Assembly: GCA_015039365.1 (NCBI GenBank)
Contig: WION01000444.1
Span: 1-43,361, forward strand
Direction of reading: 5' to 3'
DNA: 43,361 bases
DNA from: Amanita rubescens
Taxonomy: Eukaryota; Basidiomycota; Agaricomycetes; Agaricales; Amanitaceae
Shown piece by piece: positions 1 through 10,413 of this stretch. The position numbers were made by a program, and so were the translations under genes. Under the pieces are notes generated by a model. It was not told the DNA's origin and made no database searches. It worked only from the letters and a program-made list of their open reading frames with translations. Numbering within the stretch: position 1 is the stretch's first letter; every line of letters begins with the position of its first letter.

Positions 1-145
1 TCGAAAAAAAAAGCACCGCAGGCAAGACGTTGCAGCTTTCGCGGGAAGCCTGTCCAATCTTGATCTAGCATCGTTGATCCGGAAGAGCCTGCAATTGCTT
101 GTCGCATAGGGAGGATCTCCTTGAATCAACTACCCTGCCACCATC

Positions 146-2812
146 TCAGGTCAAATCCGAGAAGTGTACAACAAGCTTCTCCATAAGCGCGCTCTTCTCG
201 TCAAATGAACCACTTTCAGGACCACCATCTTTACCATCATCGTCTACAGCCTCCTCAACGAAACAGCCTCCCTGCTTCAGACTATCCCATGTCTTATCTT
301 TAATCTATTTCAGACAATCAACATCAATAGACTGAACTGACATAAAAAAACACTTGAGCACGGACCTCAAGATTTTGACTGGCACTGATACTCTTCATAA
401 TCCTACCCTCATGCTGCAGATGCAGTAACCGTCGGAAAGACCTTGATAGAAATAGAGACAAGACTTGTACTGGCCAGTCCAAGGGAACGAGCGATAGGAC
501 CTATTACGAATTATCAAAATCAATCACGATCCGCCTCTTAGACGTACTCACATCCTCAGTATCAAGATGAACAGCCTGCGCATTCAACAATTTCGCTGTA
601 AGCGCCGGAGTGCCTTTTCTAAAATAAAATATAAAAACCCGAATCCCGTTAACGTTCGATGGACAACTTGGTGCAAGACTGGCCACTTACGGATCACGCA
701 TATGCACCTCCAACAACATCATCATTAACCGTTTCTTCACCTCCTCATCCGCAGCCGGTGACGGTATTGAACCACCAAACAACCCATTGACGAACTTGCC
801 CACTTCACCACCTTCCATCCCACCCAGTCCCAACGCTACCTTTCTTTCCAACACCCCCTCCACACCTCCCCCAACCGCGCAGTACATCTCGGCAGAGACA
901 AAATCTCTCACGTCATGGACCAGGCCAACCAATACTGCATTATGATCCCCCGTCCTCGCATCGAGAATTGCGTGCTCGATCCGGAGGATACCTTCGGATT
1001 TGGCTAATTTCTGTTTCAGAAAATCGGTGTCGCACAGAGAGGATCCTGCAAGGATAAGTATAAGCTTGAGCCTGGCACGTTTATGTGGAGAGTCTGGTGT
1101 CGTAGAGGCAAAGTAGGATATGAACGGTGTTTCGGGTGGCGGTTGTGATGATGCGTAAGATGAAGCTAGTAAACAAATGGGTGAGAACTGACTAACCCTC
1201 AACGAGAGGGTTGGGATTTACCTTTGGCTCGCCATAGTTTGGAAATCGTTTCATCTTTTAGATACGTCATCACCTTCTCCGCATACAACATCGCTAGTCG
1301 GGTGTGCAATTCTACCGAGGAAGACTTGCGTTGTAGTACCAGATATTCTAGGTACTCTTGTCCCGCACTCGCGTTGGCCTCTTTGACCTGATCTAATAGC
1401 GCAATGTCCTCTTCTGACTTTTCTTTCCGCTTTCCCGCTTCTTTGAGTGTCAATAACTGGTTATATGCGTGAAAAGAGTAACAAGGGATCAATGCAGACT
1501 CGAACTGACCTTTATCCCCCGGTCAGGATCCCGTTTTATAAGCCAAACCGTCCACTGTTGAGTTAGACTTCGATCCTTTTTATCTTGTAACACTCGAATC
1601 ATGTCAGTAACCGGATCAGAAACCGTCTTGTCCGTCCATTCTCCATCGATTAACCTATCAAAAGTTTAATTCTAAGCTTTTCAAATGACAACGCAAAAGA
1701 TACCAACTTGGAATATAGATCAAGCAACTTGTTATCCTCCCCGTGTTGTTTATAGAGTTGACACAGCGCGTTGACTTGACGCGCCTGAATTAGAGAATCT
1801 TCGACTTCGGATAGAACAATGTAATTTTGGTCGTGAATGAGCGCATATAGCTCGGTTTTCTTCCCGAATTGGGCATATAGTTTTGCCAGGACGGTGTCTA
1901 CGACCTTGGGGGGGGAACCATCAACATCATTCCAACAACACCAACATGAATGTCGACGAACCTGACAAGTAGGATCCACCGCTTTCGCTTTTCCTTTCGC
2001 TTTCACCCTGCCTTTCTCTACGTCCTTTGTCGTCACCGCGGAAGCATATCTATATCCCATCTTCCCCCGCCACCTCTTCAAAAACCCCTCCAACATCTCT
2101 TCCGCAGCCATAACGAGGACCCTTCTTAATTCAACTGCCTCTGGCGCGGTCTGCGTGTCCGGAGAAAGATGCGGAGAGTAGTTCATGACTAGGTTGGCCG
2201 CGACTAGCGTCAGTTCCGAGACCGGAACGGGTAAGAAAATGGGGATAGAGGGAGGAGAGGGGAAGATGGTAATTGTAGTTAGAGACGTAGTCAACCCAGA
2301 GTAGGTCAAGTAGAATAGAATATGATGATGTTTATGGGATGAAATTGAAAGAAAGAAAGAAAAACGGACGATGGCTCACCTATGTCCTCCACCGAATCTT
2401 CAGTAGGCATTTTATCCGCCACGCCTTGAAACACGTCCACCTGATCCTCAGCAGAGAATAAGCTTCCCCTCAAACCCGGATAATAACTGACGAGAAGCCT
2501 CGGATCGAGGTTCCCATTCGCAAACAGTTTGCCAGCGTCGTCGAACCGGGTTTCGGTAAAACATTGAAAACCAATACGTTGATAAACGTAATTGAGCTCT
2601 TCGACCTCTTGAAGTGGTGGTACAGACGTGGTGCTGTCGCCGGGGGGTGTTTGAAGTTGGAGTTTTCTGAGTTGTTGGTCTGCTAAGTCTATGGCATCCT
2701 CGTATCTGTGAGAGTCGAGTAGAGATTCGACTTGGGATATGAGTGTGGATGGGACGAGAGATTGGATGGAGGAAGAACCGAGAAGGAGGACAGATGAAGT
2801 GGATGTGGCCAT
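146..2812 (-). CDS. VPS39: VPS39/VAM6-like HOPS subunit lacking the CNH domain
   Basis: VPS39/VAM6 is a HOPS subunit that binds the Rab7/Ypt7 GTPase and tethers membranes for vacuolar fusion. I read eight exons: 2812-2380, 2203-1708, 1654-1510, 1456-1222, 1165-691, 618-552, 500-366 and 304-146. All splice phases agree and give about 714 residues. Family blocks seen are VLLLGSSSIQSLVPSTLISQ near the start, YVYQRIGFQCFTETRFDDAG, LLDLYSKLIDGEWTD, LTQQWTVWLIKRDPDRG, YLEYLVLQRKSS, LLNAQAVHLD and a C-terminal VPLDWP block. Full-length proteins have about 1000 residues and begin with a CNH domain. Here the frame starts at the end of that domain, and only about 250 bp separate it from the next gene, so about 300 N-terminal residues are missing. 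The 176 nt intron at 2204-2379 is the least certain. It could be a truncated but expressed gene or a pseudogene. Confidence 0.82.
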
Positions 2813-3065
2813 CCTAGAGCGTGACTGTGACACTTGCTCCGACTCCAAGCGGCGAGCTTGATTGAACCAGTCATGCTTTGTCTCTGGACATTCTAGATCA
2901 CAAATGTAATGTATTTCGCTAGGTGTAGCGTAGGCACACTGCACAATCGTAGCGTGGCAGACCCTTGTCTATATTCTTTTCCCACAATGTTGATGTGACA
3001 TATATGATATCGCATTTTCCTTTTGTTTGCACCTCATAGGACTCTACAGAACAGAATCCTGACTA

Positions 3066-4247
3066 CTAACGTACTTCCATTCCACCCCACTCAAGCACCC
3101 TGAATAATTCATCACAACCCATTCCCTCCGCATTGATACCAACAATAGACCTCCAAGCATCAACATCCATCGTCTTCACCCTCTCTTCTGCTTCCGTCCA
3201 GAGGGCTAGATCATGCGACCCAACACCACGGAACAACATAAATACACGCGTAACAATATCAGGCTTCGGAGTAATATCAAGGCGCGCTGCAGATTCGTAT
3301 GACGATTGTTCCAAGAATCTTAGAGCAACGTATTCATATTTCACAAACAGTGGAAGCCAGAATCTATTTCGGAACGTTATGCGAATTAGGAAAAAACTTA
3401 TGAAAGACTTACGTGATGAAAGAGGTCCGAGCCTCGGTGTGCAGTCCCAATGCGGTGAGTGCCTGCTCCAGGTATTTCGTGAGATCGCTTGGTACACGAA
3501 GAAGGACCGAATTGTGCGGTGTCAGGACAGGGTTGGAAGGATCGAATATTTCGACCGGCGTATGAGAGCGAGACATCGGAGGGGTAACGATATCTCGACA
3601 CGCTTGGGCGCTGCAAACGGACGTAAGCGTTAATTAATCAAAGTACACAAAATACGCTACTTACTCTGCTTCCCAGTAGAGATACGATACTTCTAGACCA
3701 TCCGATGAGCGTAAGGTCCCATTCGGTTCCGCGAATACGTTCCAAGCTATGGTTTCTCCTTCGATCGGTAGACTAGAGTTGGATTCTGCTCGCTTTACAG
3801 GAACCAACGGATAGATGGCAGAGAACTTCCAGGTGGATGTCAAGGCAAGACGGACATTAACAGAAATGGGCGTAGGGGGATAAAGGTATATAACAGGCTT
3901 TCTGACGACTCTGGGCGCAGCGATGACGGTGGGCACAGGGCTATCGAGTTCGATCCAGAGTGTCGTGACAGCATGGTAAATGTCCGGCCATGCCGCTGGA
4001 TCAATTCTTATGTGTTCATCGTTTTCAAACTTTGTATAGAGCTTGAGCGACCGTGCAGAGGCTGGAATGGGGAAAAATTGTCGAGCAACCCGTTCAATGT
4101 CCTATATGTTATAAATTCGGATGCCAGGAACTAGTGAGTGTCGACGATGTTACGTACAGCCAATGTCGATGCCGGGCTTGTTGCAACTGGTGTATTATCT
4201 CCAAAACGGAGGATTAAGAAAGATCGAGGTGGCGGCTGGTTTCCCAT
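3066..4247 (-). CDS. Conserved protein of unknown function with a KPVIYLYPP domain
   Basis: Four exons (4247-4158, 4101-3665, 3610-3413, 3363-3066), introns of 49-56 nt and consistent phases give 340 residues. The N-terminal module, residues 1-82, has an FLILR strand, then DIERVARQFF, LYTKF and RIDPAAWPDIY. Its pattern recalls a small beta-grasp domain, which is inference. The main domain begins with KPVIYLYPP (98-106) and continues with W-N-V, PNGTL, GLEVSYLYWEA, EARTSFIT, a WLP motif and TPKPDIVTRVFMLFRGV. The same landmarks occur in uncharacterised bacterial and fungal proteins that I recognise as a family but whose function I do not know. No signal peptide or membrane segment is visible. 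The start is the ATG that matches the MENQ start of the paralogue at 9600-9955. A TATA-like box lies about 120 bp upstream. The last codons could instead be a splice donor (GTACGT at 3074-3069). Confidence 0.8.
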
Positions 4248-4368
4248 TGTCTTTGTCTTGCTGTGAAGGGAAGAGAGAAGCTGTGCGCGTGCAAACACAG
4301 CATCAGGTAGGCACTCGATTTAGCAGGAGCCAAAGTTCTGAATGGAATTCCCGTTCCTACAACTGCTC

Positions 4369-4379
4369 CTTTTATATAT
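4369..4379 (-). promoter_or_regulatory. TATA box of the KPVIYLYPP gene
   Basis: On the minus strand the sequence reads TATATAAAAGG, a near-perfect TATA box 122 bp upstream of the ATG at 4247. It separates this gene from the two-module gene at 4493-5394 and argues against one fused transcript. Confidence 0.55.
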
Positions 4380-4492
4380 GCCACTCCCAATCTAAATGCG
4401 TGTTGTATTTGGGTTTACAACATGCCCCCTTCCTCATCTCATTCCTTTCTCTCTTGAACCCCCATCTTTCCCATCCCGTCTCCGCTCCTGGC

Positions 4493-5394
4493 TCACGGAG
4501 TAGATGGTTCCCGTGATCCCACCGGATCCAACACAGACCGTTCTGACGAACGTGAACTCCTGCGTGACGGCGGGAATACATCCTCCGAAGAATACGGCCG
4601 GGAACTGCGTGACGGAGGACGCACTTCTACGCTTGGAGGCCTATAATCTGTTTCTATCCAGATCGAGGAAATAACGTGGTAAATGCTTGGCCATGCCGCT
4701 GGATCTACCCGTACAAGTTCGTCGTCATCGAACTTTGTAAAGAGCTTGAGTTGCTCATAAGGCAAAAAGCTGAAGAATTGTCTAGCAATTTGCTCAATGT
4801 CCTATAGATCATGCCAACGGATTGGATCAGATATGAAGAGCGTCGAAGGTGATGATACATACAGATATCGACGATTTTTGGCTCGTTACGAGCGGTACCC
4901 TGTTTTCACGACGGAGGAAGATAAGCTGAGGTGCGTCATCCCCAGTTGGCGTTGCAAACCGGGATAGATGTTGATACACAGCCCAGGGATTGGAGGTCCT
5001 GGGCTGCGGGTACCGCAGAGGCCGGGGCGATGACGAATTCACTTCCTGGGGATTAACAGCTGAAGGCCCACTACCCGTCTCAATCCAGATCGAGGTAACA
5101 AAATGATAAATGCTTGGCCAGGCCGCTGGATCGATTCGAACAAGCTCGTCATCAACGAACTTTGTAAAGTACTTGAGCTGCTCCGTAGGCAAAAAGTCGA
5201 AAAACTGTCTTGCGAGTCGCTCGATATCCTATCATGCCATCGGTTGCGATAAGAACTGATGTGTTTCGATTGAAGGTGATACGTACAGATATGAATGGTT
5301 TTTGGTTCGTTACGACTGGCGCCCAATGTGCGTGACGGAGGAAGATAAGGCTGATAGGCTGACTTGCAGACGCTGAATGATGTTCATCTGTCAT
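4493..5394 (-). CDS. Two-module paralogue without the KPVIYLYPP domain
   Basis: Three exons (5394-5287, 5228-4863, 4801-4493), with introns of 58 and 61 nt, give about 260 residues. The first exon codes for an LIFLR strand. The second opens with DIERLARQFF, runs through YFTKFVDDELVRIDPAAWP and ends with a second LIFLRRE strand. The third repeats DIEQIARQFF and LFTKFDDDELVRVDPAAWP, then ends in a Ser/Arg/Pro-rich tail. So the N-terminal module of the neighbour at 3066-4247 is present twice and the KPVIYLYPP domain is absent. Both introns are phase 0, so the 366 nt middle exon can be copied without a frame change. A GTGAGC donor overlaps the stop region, so a further exon is possible. The ATG at 5394 was chosen; an open frame continues upstream. 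Function unknown. Confidence 0.6.
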
Positions 5395-5598
5395 TGTCCT
5401 CGTCTTATCGCGATGCGAGGAAAGAAGAGAAGCTACGTGAGAGTTGCGCAGTCTCGAGCCTGGCCTGGGACCCAAGCATCTGGTGGTCGTTGATAAACAT
5501 GAGATGTGACGTGACGGAGGCTGAAGGTGACCGCCTATAAACTTACAAAGGGACTCGTCCGTGCGCACGAAAGGTTACTTGTATCAGACAATGTATAG

Positions 5599-6950
5599 CT
5601 AAAGTACAATTTTCAAGAAAAAGCAAAGCAATCCAGAATCCTGTTGCATTCCCGCTTCACGGCGAAATACAGATGCATGCAAAATCCCACCCCAGTCCCC
5701 AGAGATAACATTGATAGGAACTGAAGCGGTAGCGTTACACATCATCGACAACAACTTGTAAGCACGCGAGCTATTATCTAAGTTTCCATAAGAGCGCGTC
5801 GACATTGCGAAGACATCAAAACTCACATAAAGACAAAAGAGACCCAAAAAAAAATTGAAAGGTGAAAAGACAAATTCGATTATCATCGACGTGTCCCAAG
5901 TCGAATGCGAAGCAGCACCCAGAAGTGGCGCCGTGGTCCCAATGGTGGTATTGACGCAATTGAGGAGGGTTTGATCGATATTAGATGGGAGCGGCACATT
6001 AGATGTAGCATTGGTCAAGTCTGCTGTGTTGTTATAACCGTCCAACGTGAGGACGATGCTGCTTGCTCTATAATATTGTATGGCTTGTTCAGGTTTTGGC
6101 AATGTGCTTGAGTCGTTGTAGGCCGTAGGGGTTATATTGGTAGTTTGAAGGTTTGATGAACATGGGCTAGTAATTGTGCTTATAAGATCGATGACCGTCT
6201 GGTTGTCTGAAAGAATTCGGAGCATAGTGTTCGTGGTATTTGAAGAGAAGATGGAAGTAACTAAAGCCCCTCCTGGTCGACTTGTATTCGTGGGCAATCC
6301 ATACTGAATTTCATCAGTTAGTCTACCTGATTCTTTCTGCGTAAAAGGAATAGTTACATCGGTTGCGTAGAGGTAACCCGTGCCGTTCCCTGCCCAAACT
6401 ACTGGCCAGAAGTAAAATGGGAATCCTCGTCCTGCGGTTCCAGGGCCGGTAATGTTCGGGTATCCGGTTATGTTCGGGTATCCGCTTCCGTATTGACTGC
6501 GCGACAACTCAATGTCAGGACCGGAGAGTAATTGTCGACTTGAACTAACCTGTTGCCAAATATCAGCGCTCGCGTTCCTCCACCTGCAGTACGACCTGCA
6601 AATGGATTCCCAGGGGGTATAATGACCGGGGGCCCACCACCGCCTCCAGATATGACGGCTGGTCTCGGACCTCCCTCCGAAGACGTGCTAACTTCAGAAG
6701 CAGAGTCACCACTGCCTCCATCATCGATTCCCGCGCCGTCATCACCTAGTCCGCCGACATTGCCGCCGAAATTGCCGCCAGCACCGTTGCCGACATTGCT
6801 ACCATTATCTCCGCCCTCATCGCCGCCCTCAGCACCCCCTCCTTCACCTCCACCACCACCACCATCATCTTGCCTGATCGCAACACGAAAGCCTATATCT
6901 TCATCTTCATCCGTGTGCCGAGTTATGTCGAAAGCCTGCGGGACCAACAT
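5599..6950 (-). CDS. GP1, glycoprotein-like family member with replaced C-terminus
   Basis: First of six paralogues. Exons 6950-6550, 6496-6358 and 6303-5599 give 414 residues. Residues 1-134 hold MLVPQAF, a long Gly/Asp/Glu-rich linker, SEVSTSSEGG and the family motif FAGRTAGGGTR. Exon 2 codes for YGSGYPNITG and GRGFPFYFWPVVWAGNGTGYLY, here with the YPNITG hexapeptide duplicated (139 nt instead of 121). Exon 3 has many N-X-S/T sequons, then EQAIQYYRASSIVLTLDGY and PLPSNIDQTLLNCVN. In the other copies the protein ends soon after in a hydrophobic tail. Here about 90 bp (about 5828-5915) are replaced by unrelated A-rich DNA, coding FVFSPFNFFLGLFCLY, and the frame runs on through what is 3' flank elsewhere. 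No N-terminal signal peptide is visible. Family known to me only as uncharacterised agaricomycete proteins. Confidence 0.68.
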
Positions 6951-7115
6951 TGGATCGTAGGTACGTCCAGAAGTCAGAATGGAGTGGGAGAGATTTGTGG
7001 CCTGTGCTTTTTATGGGGTGTGGCGCCACCAACACATGGGAATCATAGCAGCCATACTTGTGAATGCTGTAGAGTTGGTGCCTAGGATGGACGTAGTGGG
7101 GTGATATGTGAATTA
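6951..7115 (-). repeat. GP upstream (promoter) block, copy 1
   Basis: This block recurs before GP3 (14114-14285) and GP4 (18877-19048) and in shortened form before GP2 (11446-11525). It includes a CCATAAAAAGC TATA-like box at 7006-7016, 56 bp before the GP1 ATG, and a GGCGCCACACC stretch just outside it. The conservation suggests a shared promoter. Confidence 0.5.
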
Positions 7116-7224
7116 CATAACCGTTAAGAGTGGTGCTGCTACCTTCACCCTCACCTTCACTGCTCCCCGGGCCACCGCTACTGCTGTCACGAGCACCTCT
7201 CCGAGAAGCGAGTTTCACGATTCG

Positions 7225-7480
7225 AGAAGTACCTTTCCAACAGGGAGGAAGCAGAAATGCAATACCAACGCTGATGACAAATGATCGTCTCAAGCGGTCC
7301 GTGGCCATAACTATAAGGTCCTTGAATGGTAAGAGATGATTCGTTCCTGGGTCAGAAGACAAAGTAATCAGGATCGCGGCATTTGGAGGTGGGGCATTTA
7401 GTCGATGTCATTTGCTTCAGATCACAGGATCGTCTGAATCAGGGTGGTTGGTTTTCCAAGGCATTCCGAACGCAGAAGGT
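7225..7480. repeat. Dispersed repeat shared with 14330-14600
   Basis: The segment around TTTCCAACAGGGAGGAAGCA, TCGTCTCAAGCGGTCCGTGG, GTAATCAGGATCGCGGCATT and TCAGGGTGGTTGGTTTTCCA recurs in order at 14330-14600 upstream of GP3. No convincing coding content was found. It is part of the duplicated GP cassette. Confidence 0.5.
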
Positions 7481-7745
7481 GCCCGGCACCCTAACGGAGG
7501 AACTGAACGTTCATAGCAATCGTTTCAAGCGACGCGCGTCCGTGACTGCAACATCAGAAGGGAGCGGTTGGGACTCAAGGGCGTATCTTCGCCCCGTGAA
7601 GTCACGGCGGGGCCACATGGAATCGCCGTTTCCACATTCATCCCGTCACGTCCTGTGTCAGACTTCCATATCTTTAGTCTATTTCGTGCCGTTAGTGGAA
7701 AGTGGATTGACCACAGCCTTCGATATTTTGATCAGGGCCGATGCT
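7383..7745 (+). repeat. Dispersed repeat, inverted partner at 21210-21475
   Basis: Landmarks such as TATTTCGTGCCGTTAGTGGA and TTGACCACAGCC, and the order TTTGGAGGTGGGGCATTTA, CACCCTAACGGAGGAACTG, GCAATCGTTTCAA, recur as the reverse complement at 21210-21475. A plus-strand frame stays open for 130 codons here but is not preserved in the partner, so I do not call a gene. Confidence 0.55.
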
Positions 7746-7834
7746 CCTAATGACCCTACCCTTCAGATGCTATAACTCTCGAAAAGACGGCGATAAGACC
7801 TATATCAACCAATAGGCAAACGTTGAACCAATAC

Positions 7835-8900
7835 TTACAACAACTGGCGCATTAGCGGTTCTGGCGTCCGCGCCGGTATTCCTTTCATATAATCTAACCC
7901 TCTCAGCGTCGATGGACTACCAACAGAAAACCAACGCTTACGGATCATGGATATGCACCTCCAACATCCTCACCCTCCTTTTCGTTTTCCAGCTTCTTTG
8001 GACCCTGGTTATACGCACCATGAATGAGTACACGAGTGAGGGATCAAGGTGGGATCAAAACTGACCTTTCCGGTCAGGATCTCGTTTGATTAGACAAACG
8101 GCCCGTTATCGATCCCTTTTATCTTGCGTTACTCGAATCATATCAGTATCTGTCTCTTCCTCGATTCACTATCCATCAGTCTATCGATATTACTAACGTA
8201 AACGGGACCTACTTGGAGGATAGATAAACCAACTTGTTGTACTCCCAGTGTTGTTCGTAGAGATAAGATGGCCCTTCGAATTGGAGTCGGACTTCAGTTC
8301 AAAGGATGTAGTTTTGGTGCATATAGCTGAATGAATTGGGTGTATAGTTTGTCAAGATGGCGTCTATGACCTTGAAAATGGTCAACATCATCCACAATAT
8401 CGACGTCGATGTCGACGAACCTGACACGAAAGATCCACCATTTCGCCTCTCTTTCCCCTTTCTCTTGTCTATCATCCCTGCCCTTGTCCTCGCCTTAGTC
8501 CTTTGTCGCAAATCTGTATCCCACTCATCGAGCCATGTCCATAGCTCAGTGTAGCCGACGCGCAGTCCGCATATACGAAAAAGGGTACCGAAAACAGCTT
8601 ATGACTAGCAGCGCTGAGACATATCTTCTAGCCTCGGGTTGAAGTTCTCTGCCAGCACCATCGAACGGCGCTTGGCGAAACATTGAAAGCAAGTGCTGAC
8701 TTTCATATCCGAGGGCCGGGAGCTTGGTGCGGATTCAAGCTGGGGAAGTCGTGGGGGTGTTTGAAGTTGGAGGCTAATGATTCTGCTTTCCTCGCATCTG
8801 GACGAGTCTTGAAGATGTTTGACTTGGTATACAGTGCGGATGGGACGAGTGACTGGACGGATAAGGACTCAGGAGCCAAGAGGGTAGTTGGTGGATGCGT
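7835..8900 (-). pseudogene. Decayed VPS39 copy 1
   Basis: The stretch is colinear with the gene at 146-2812. Segments 7835-7990, 8005-8150, 8150-8280, 8280-8545, 8600-8695 and 8740-8880 match about 580-760, 1450-1620, 1640-1760, 1815-2070, 2490-2600 and 2640-2800. Shared strings include CTTTTATCTTG, GGATATGCACCTCCAACA and GGGGGTGTTTGAAGTTGGAG. Intron positions are kept, for example a GTAAG donor near 7940, so the copy arose at DNA level. Large internal deletions and frame breaks rule out function. It ends near the codon where the parent gene begins. Confidence 0.7.
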
Positions 8901-8929
8901 GAATCCATTGCGAGTCGCTGACAATATGT

Positions 8930-9185
8930 GAGCTCATCCAAGATTCACCGGATTGATGCCCTGGCATGCGATCGACATCGTTGGTAGTTCTAAGCTAGCC
9001 GAGGTAGGAGGCGTTGCGTAGAATAGGAAGATAAGGCTGATGGGCTGACTTGGAGACGCTGAACGATGTTCATCTGTCATTGTCCTCGTCTTATCGCGAT
9101 GTGAGGAAAGAAGAGAAGCTACGTGAGAGTTGCGCAGTCTCGAGCCTGGCCTGGGACCCAAGCATCTGTCGTTGATAAACATGGG
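8930..9185 (-). pseudogene. Relic of the two-module gene, first exon
   Basis: The stretch 9040-9180 is nearly identical to 5350-5510, covering the upstream region and first exon (minus-strand start MTDEHRSAS, then LIFLF). The reading frame then leaves the family after about 20 codons and stops at 8934, and the DIERLARQFF exon is absent. It sits beside VPS39 copy 1, in the same order as the parent genes. Confidence 0.6.
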
Positions 9186-9189
9186 ATGT

Positions 9190-9410
9190 GACGTGACGGA
9201 GGCTGAACGAAAACTTCAGAATCCTGTTTGTCGTTCTCGCATCGCCCAGCGAAATGCAGGACCCCACCCTAGAGATAACGTTATTTTTCCATTGACAACG
9301 ACCGAAGCGGTAACGTTGCACATCATTTTATAACACGAGTATCATACAATACAACACACGACGTTAGTAGTTACAAATTAAACTTCCATCAGGGCGCGTT
9401 GACAGAGGAC
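9190..9410 (-). repeat. Orphan GP 3' flank without a GP gene
   Basis: The block found downstream of each GP gene (TTTTTCCATTGACAA, GAAGCGGTAACGTT, CACGACGTTA and a CTTCCAT element) is present here, but no GP coding exon follows on the 5' side. It marks a lost seventh GP copy or an unequal crossover joint. Confidence 0.5.
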
Positions 9411-9599
9411 TGGCATATGTACGAAGAGCAGTGTGGCACGGTAGTAACCGCGTAGTAGTGGCGGTGACAGTCGATGTAACAGGAAGAACAGCGCAAAGAT
9501 ACCTATCAATTGTGGGGGGAGAACGAAAAGTAAGAAGTAAGTAGGTGCTTCCTTAACTTTATGGCCCATGTAATTGCCCTGTTTGTTGTAAACAATGGA

Positions 9600-9955
9600 T
9601 TAGAGCACTGGTGGAGGTCTGACTCTCCTGGGGAACTCACCCTCAATCCGGAATTGGATCCAGAGTGCCTTAATAGCCTGGCGAACGTCTGGCCAAGCCG
9701 CTGGAATAATTTGTATGAATTCGTCATCAACCTTTGTATAGTACCGGATGGAGTCATGGTCGCGGTTTTCAAGCGGAATGCTAAAAGACTTTCGGGCAAC
9801 CATCTCAATCTCCTATGTGCTATGAACTCGGGTAGGAGCTGGTGAATGTCGACAATGCTACGTACATCTAATGGCGTGTTCTGGCCCACTGCAACTGGCG
9901 TAAAGCCTTTACAACGGAGGATCAAGAAAGACTGAGGTGGCCGCTGGTTTTCCAT
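9600..9955 (-). CDS. One-module paralogue, 100 residues
   Basis: Two exons (9955-9866 and 9812-9600) joined by a 53 nt phase-0 intron code for 100 residues. Exon 1 is 90 nt, the same as exon 1 of the gene at 3066-4247, and begins MENQRPPQSFLILR. Exon 2 codes for EIEMVARKSF, YYTKVDDEFIQIIPAAWPD and ALWIQF, then stops before any KPVIYLYPP domain. The module is the one found in the genes at 3066-4247 and 4493-5394. It may be a short functional paralogue or a truncated duplicate; splice sites and frame are intact. Function unknown. Confidence 0.5.
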
Positions 9956-10413
9956 TGTTACCGTCTTATCGATCGCGCTGTGGGGAGGAAAGAGAAGGTA
10001 GTGCGGTCTTGGGCCTGGTCTGGAACGCGCAGTCGCCGATAACAGGAACCCGATCAAAATATTGGCATATTCCATTGACATGTTCCTTTCTATCGCCGAA
10101 CTACCATCAGCGAACAAAGCTCCCGAGCATGGAGTGCCAAGGAGTGCCGTTACGATCGCGTTACTTGGGGATTAGGCACGACCGTATCAGACGATGCACA
10201 GAATTCTGTTGGTCGTTCCCGCATCGCTCAGCGAACGCGTGCAAAACCTCACCCCAGAGATCAAGTCGTTTTTCCATTGACAAGAACTGAAGCGATAACG
10301 TTACACATCATCTTACAACGCGAGCAGCATACGATACACACGACATTACAAACTAAATTTCCATAAGAGCGCGTCGACCTTGCGAAGACATCAAAACTCA
10401 CAAGGATATTCGC
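9956..10413. other. Intergenic, GP 3' flank block before GP2
   Basis: Positions 10190-10400 hold the conserved GP 3' flank (AATTCTGTTGGTCGTTCCCG, TTTTTCCATTGACAAGAACT, CATAAGAGCGCGTCGAC) with a GTGAGTTTTGATGTC donor-like site on the minus strand just after the GP2 stop. Nothing coding is seen in 9956-10190. Confidence 0.45.

Noticed and set aside
6553..6960. Plus-strand Pro-rich ORF opposite the GP1 linker (and similar ones opposite GP3, GP4 and GP5)
   Set aside because: They are antisense shadows of Gly-rich codons; splice structure and conservation support the minus strand.
6907..7362. Possible upstream signal-peptide exon for GP1 (MATDRLRRSF..., hydrophobic run)
   Set aside because: The segment is not preserved as a frame before the other GP copies and no consistent splice path joins it to the GP1 start.
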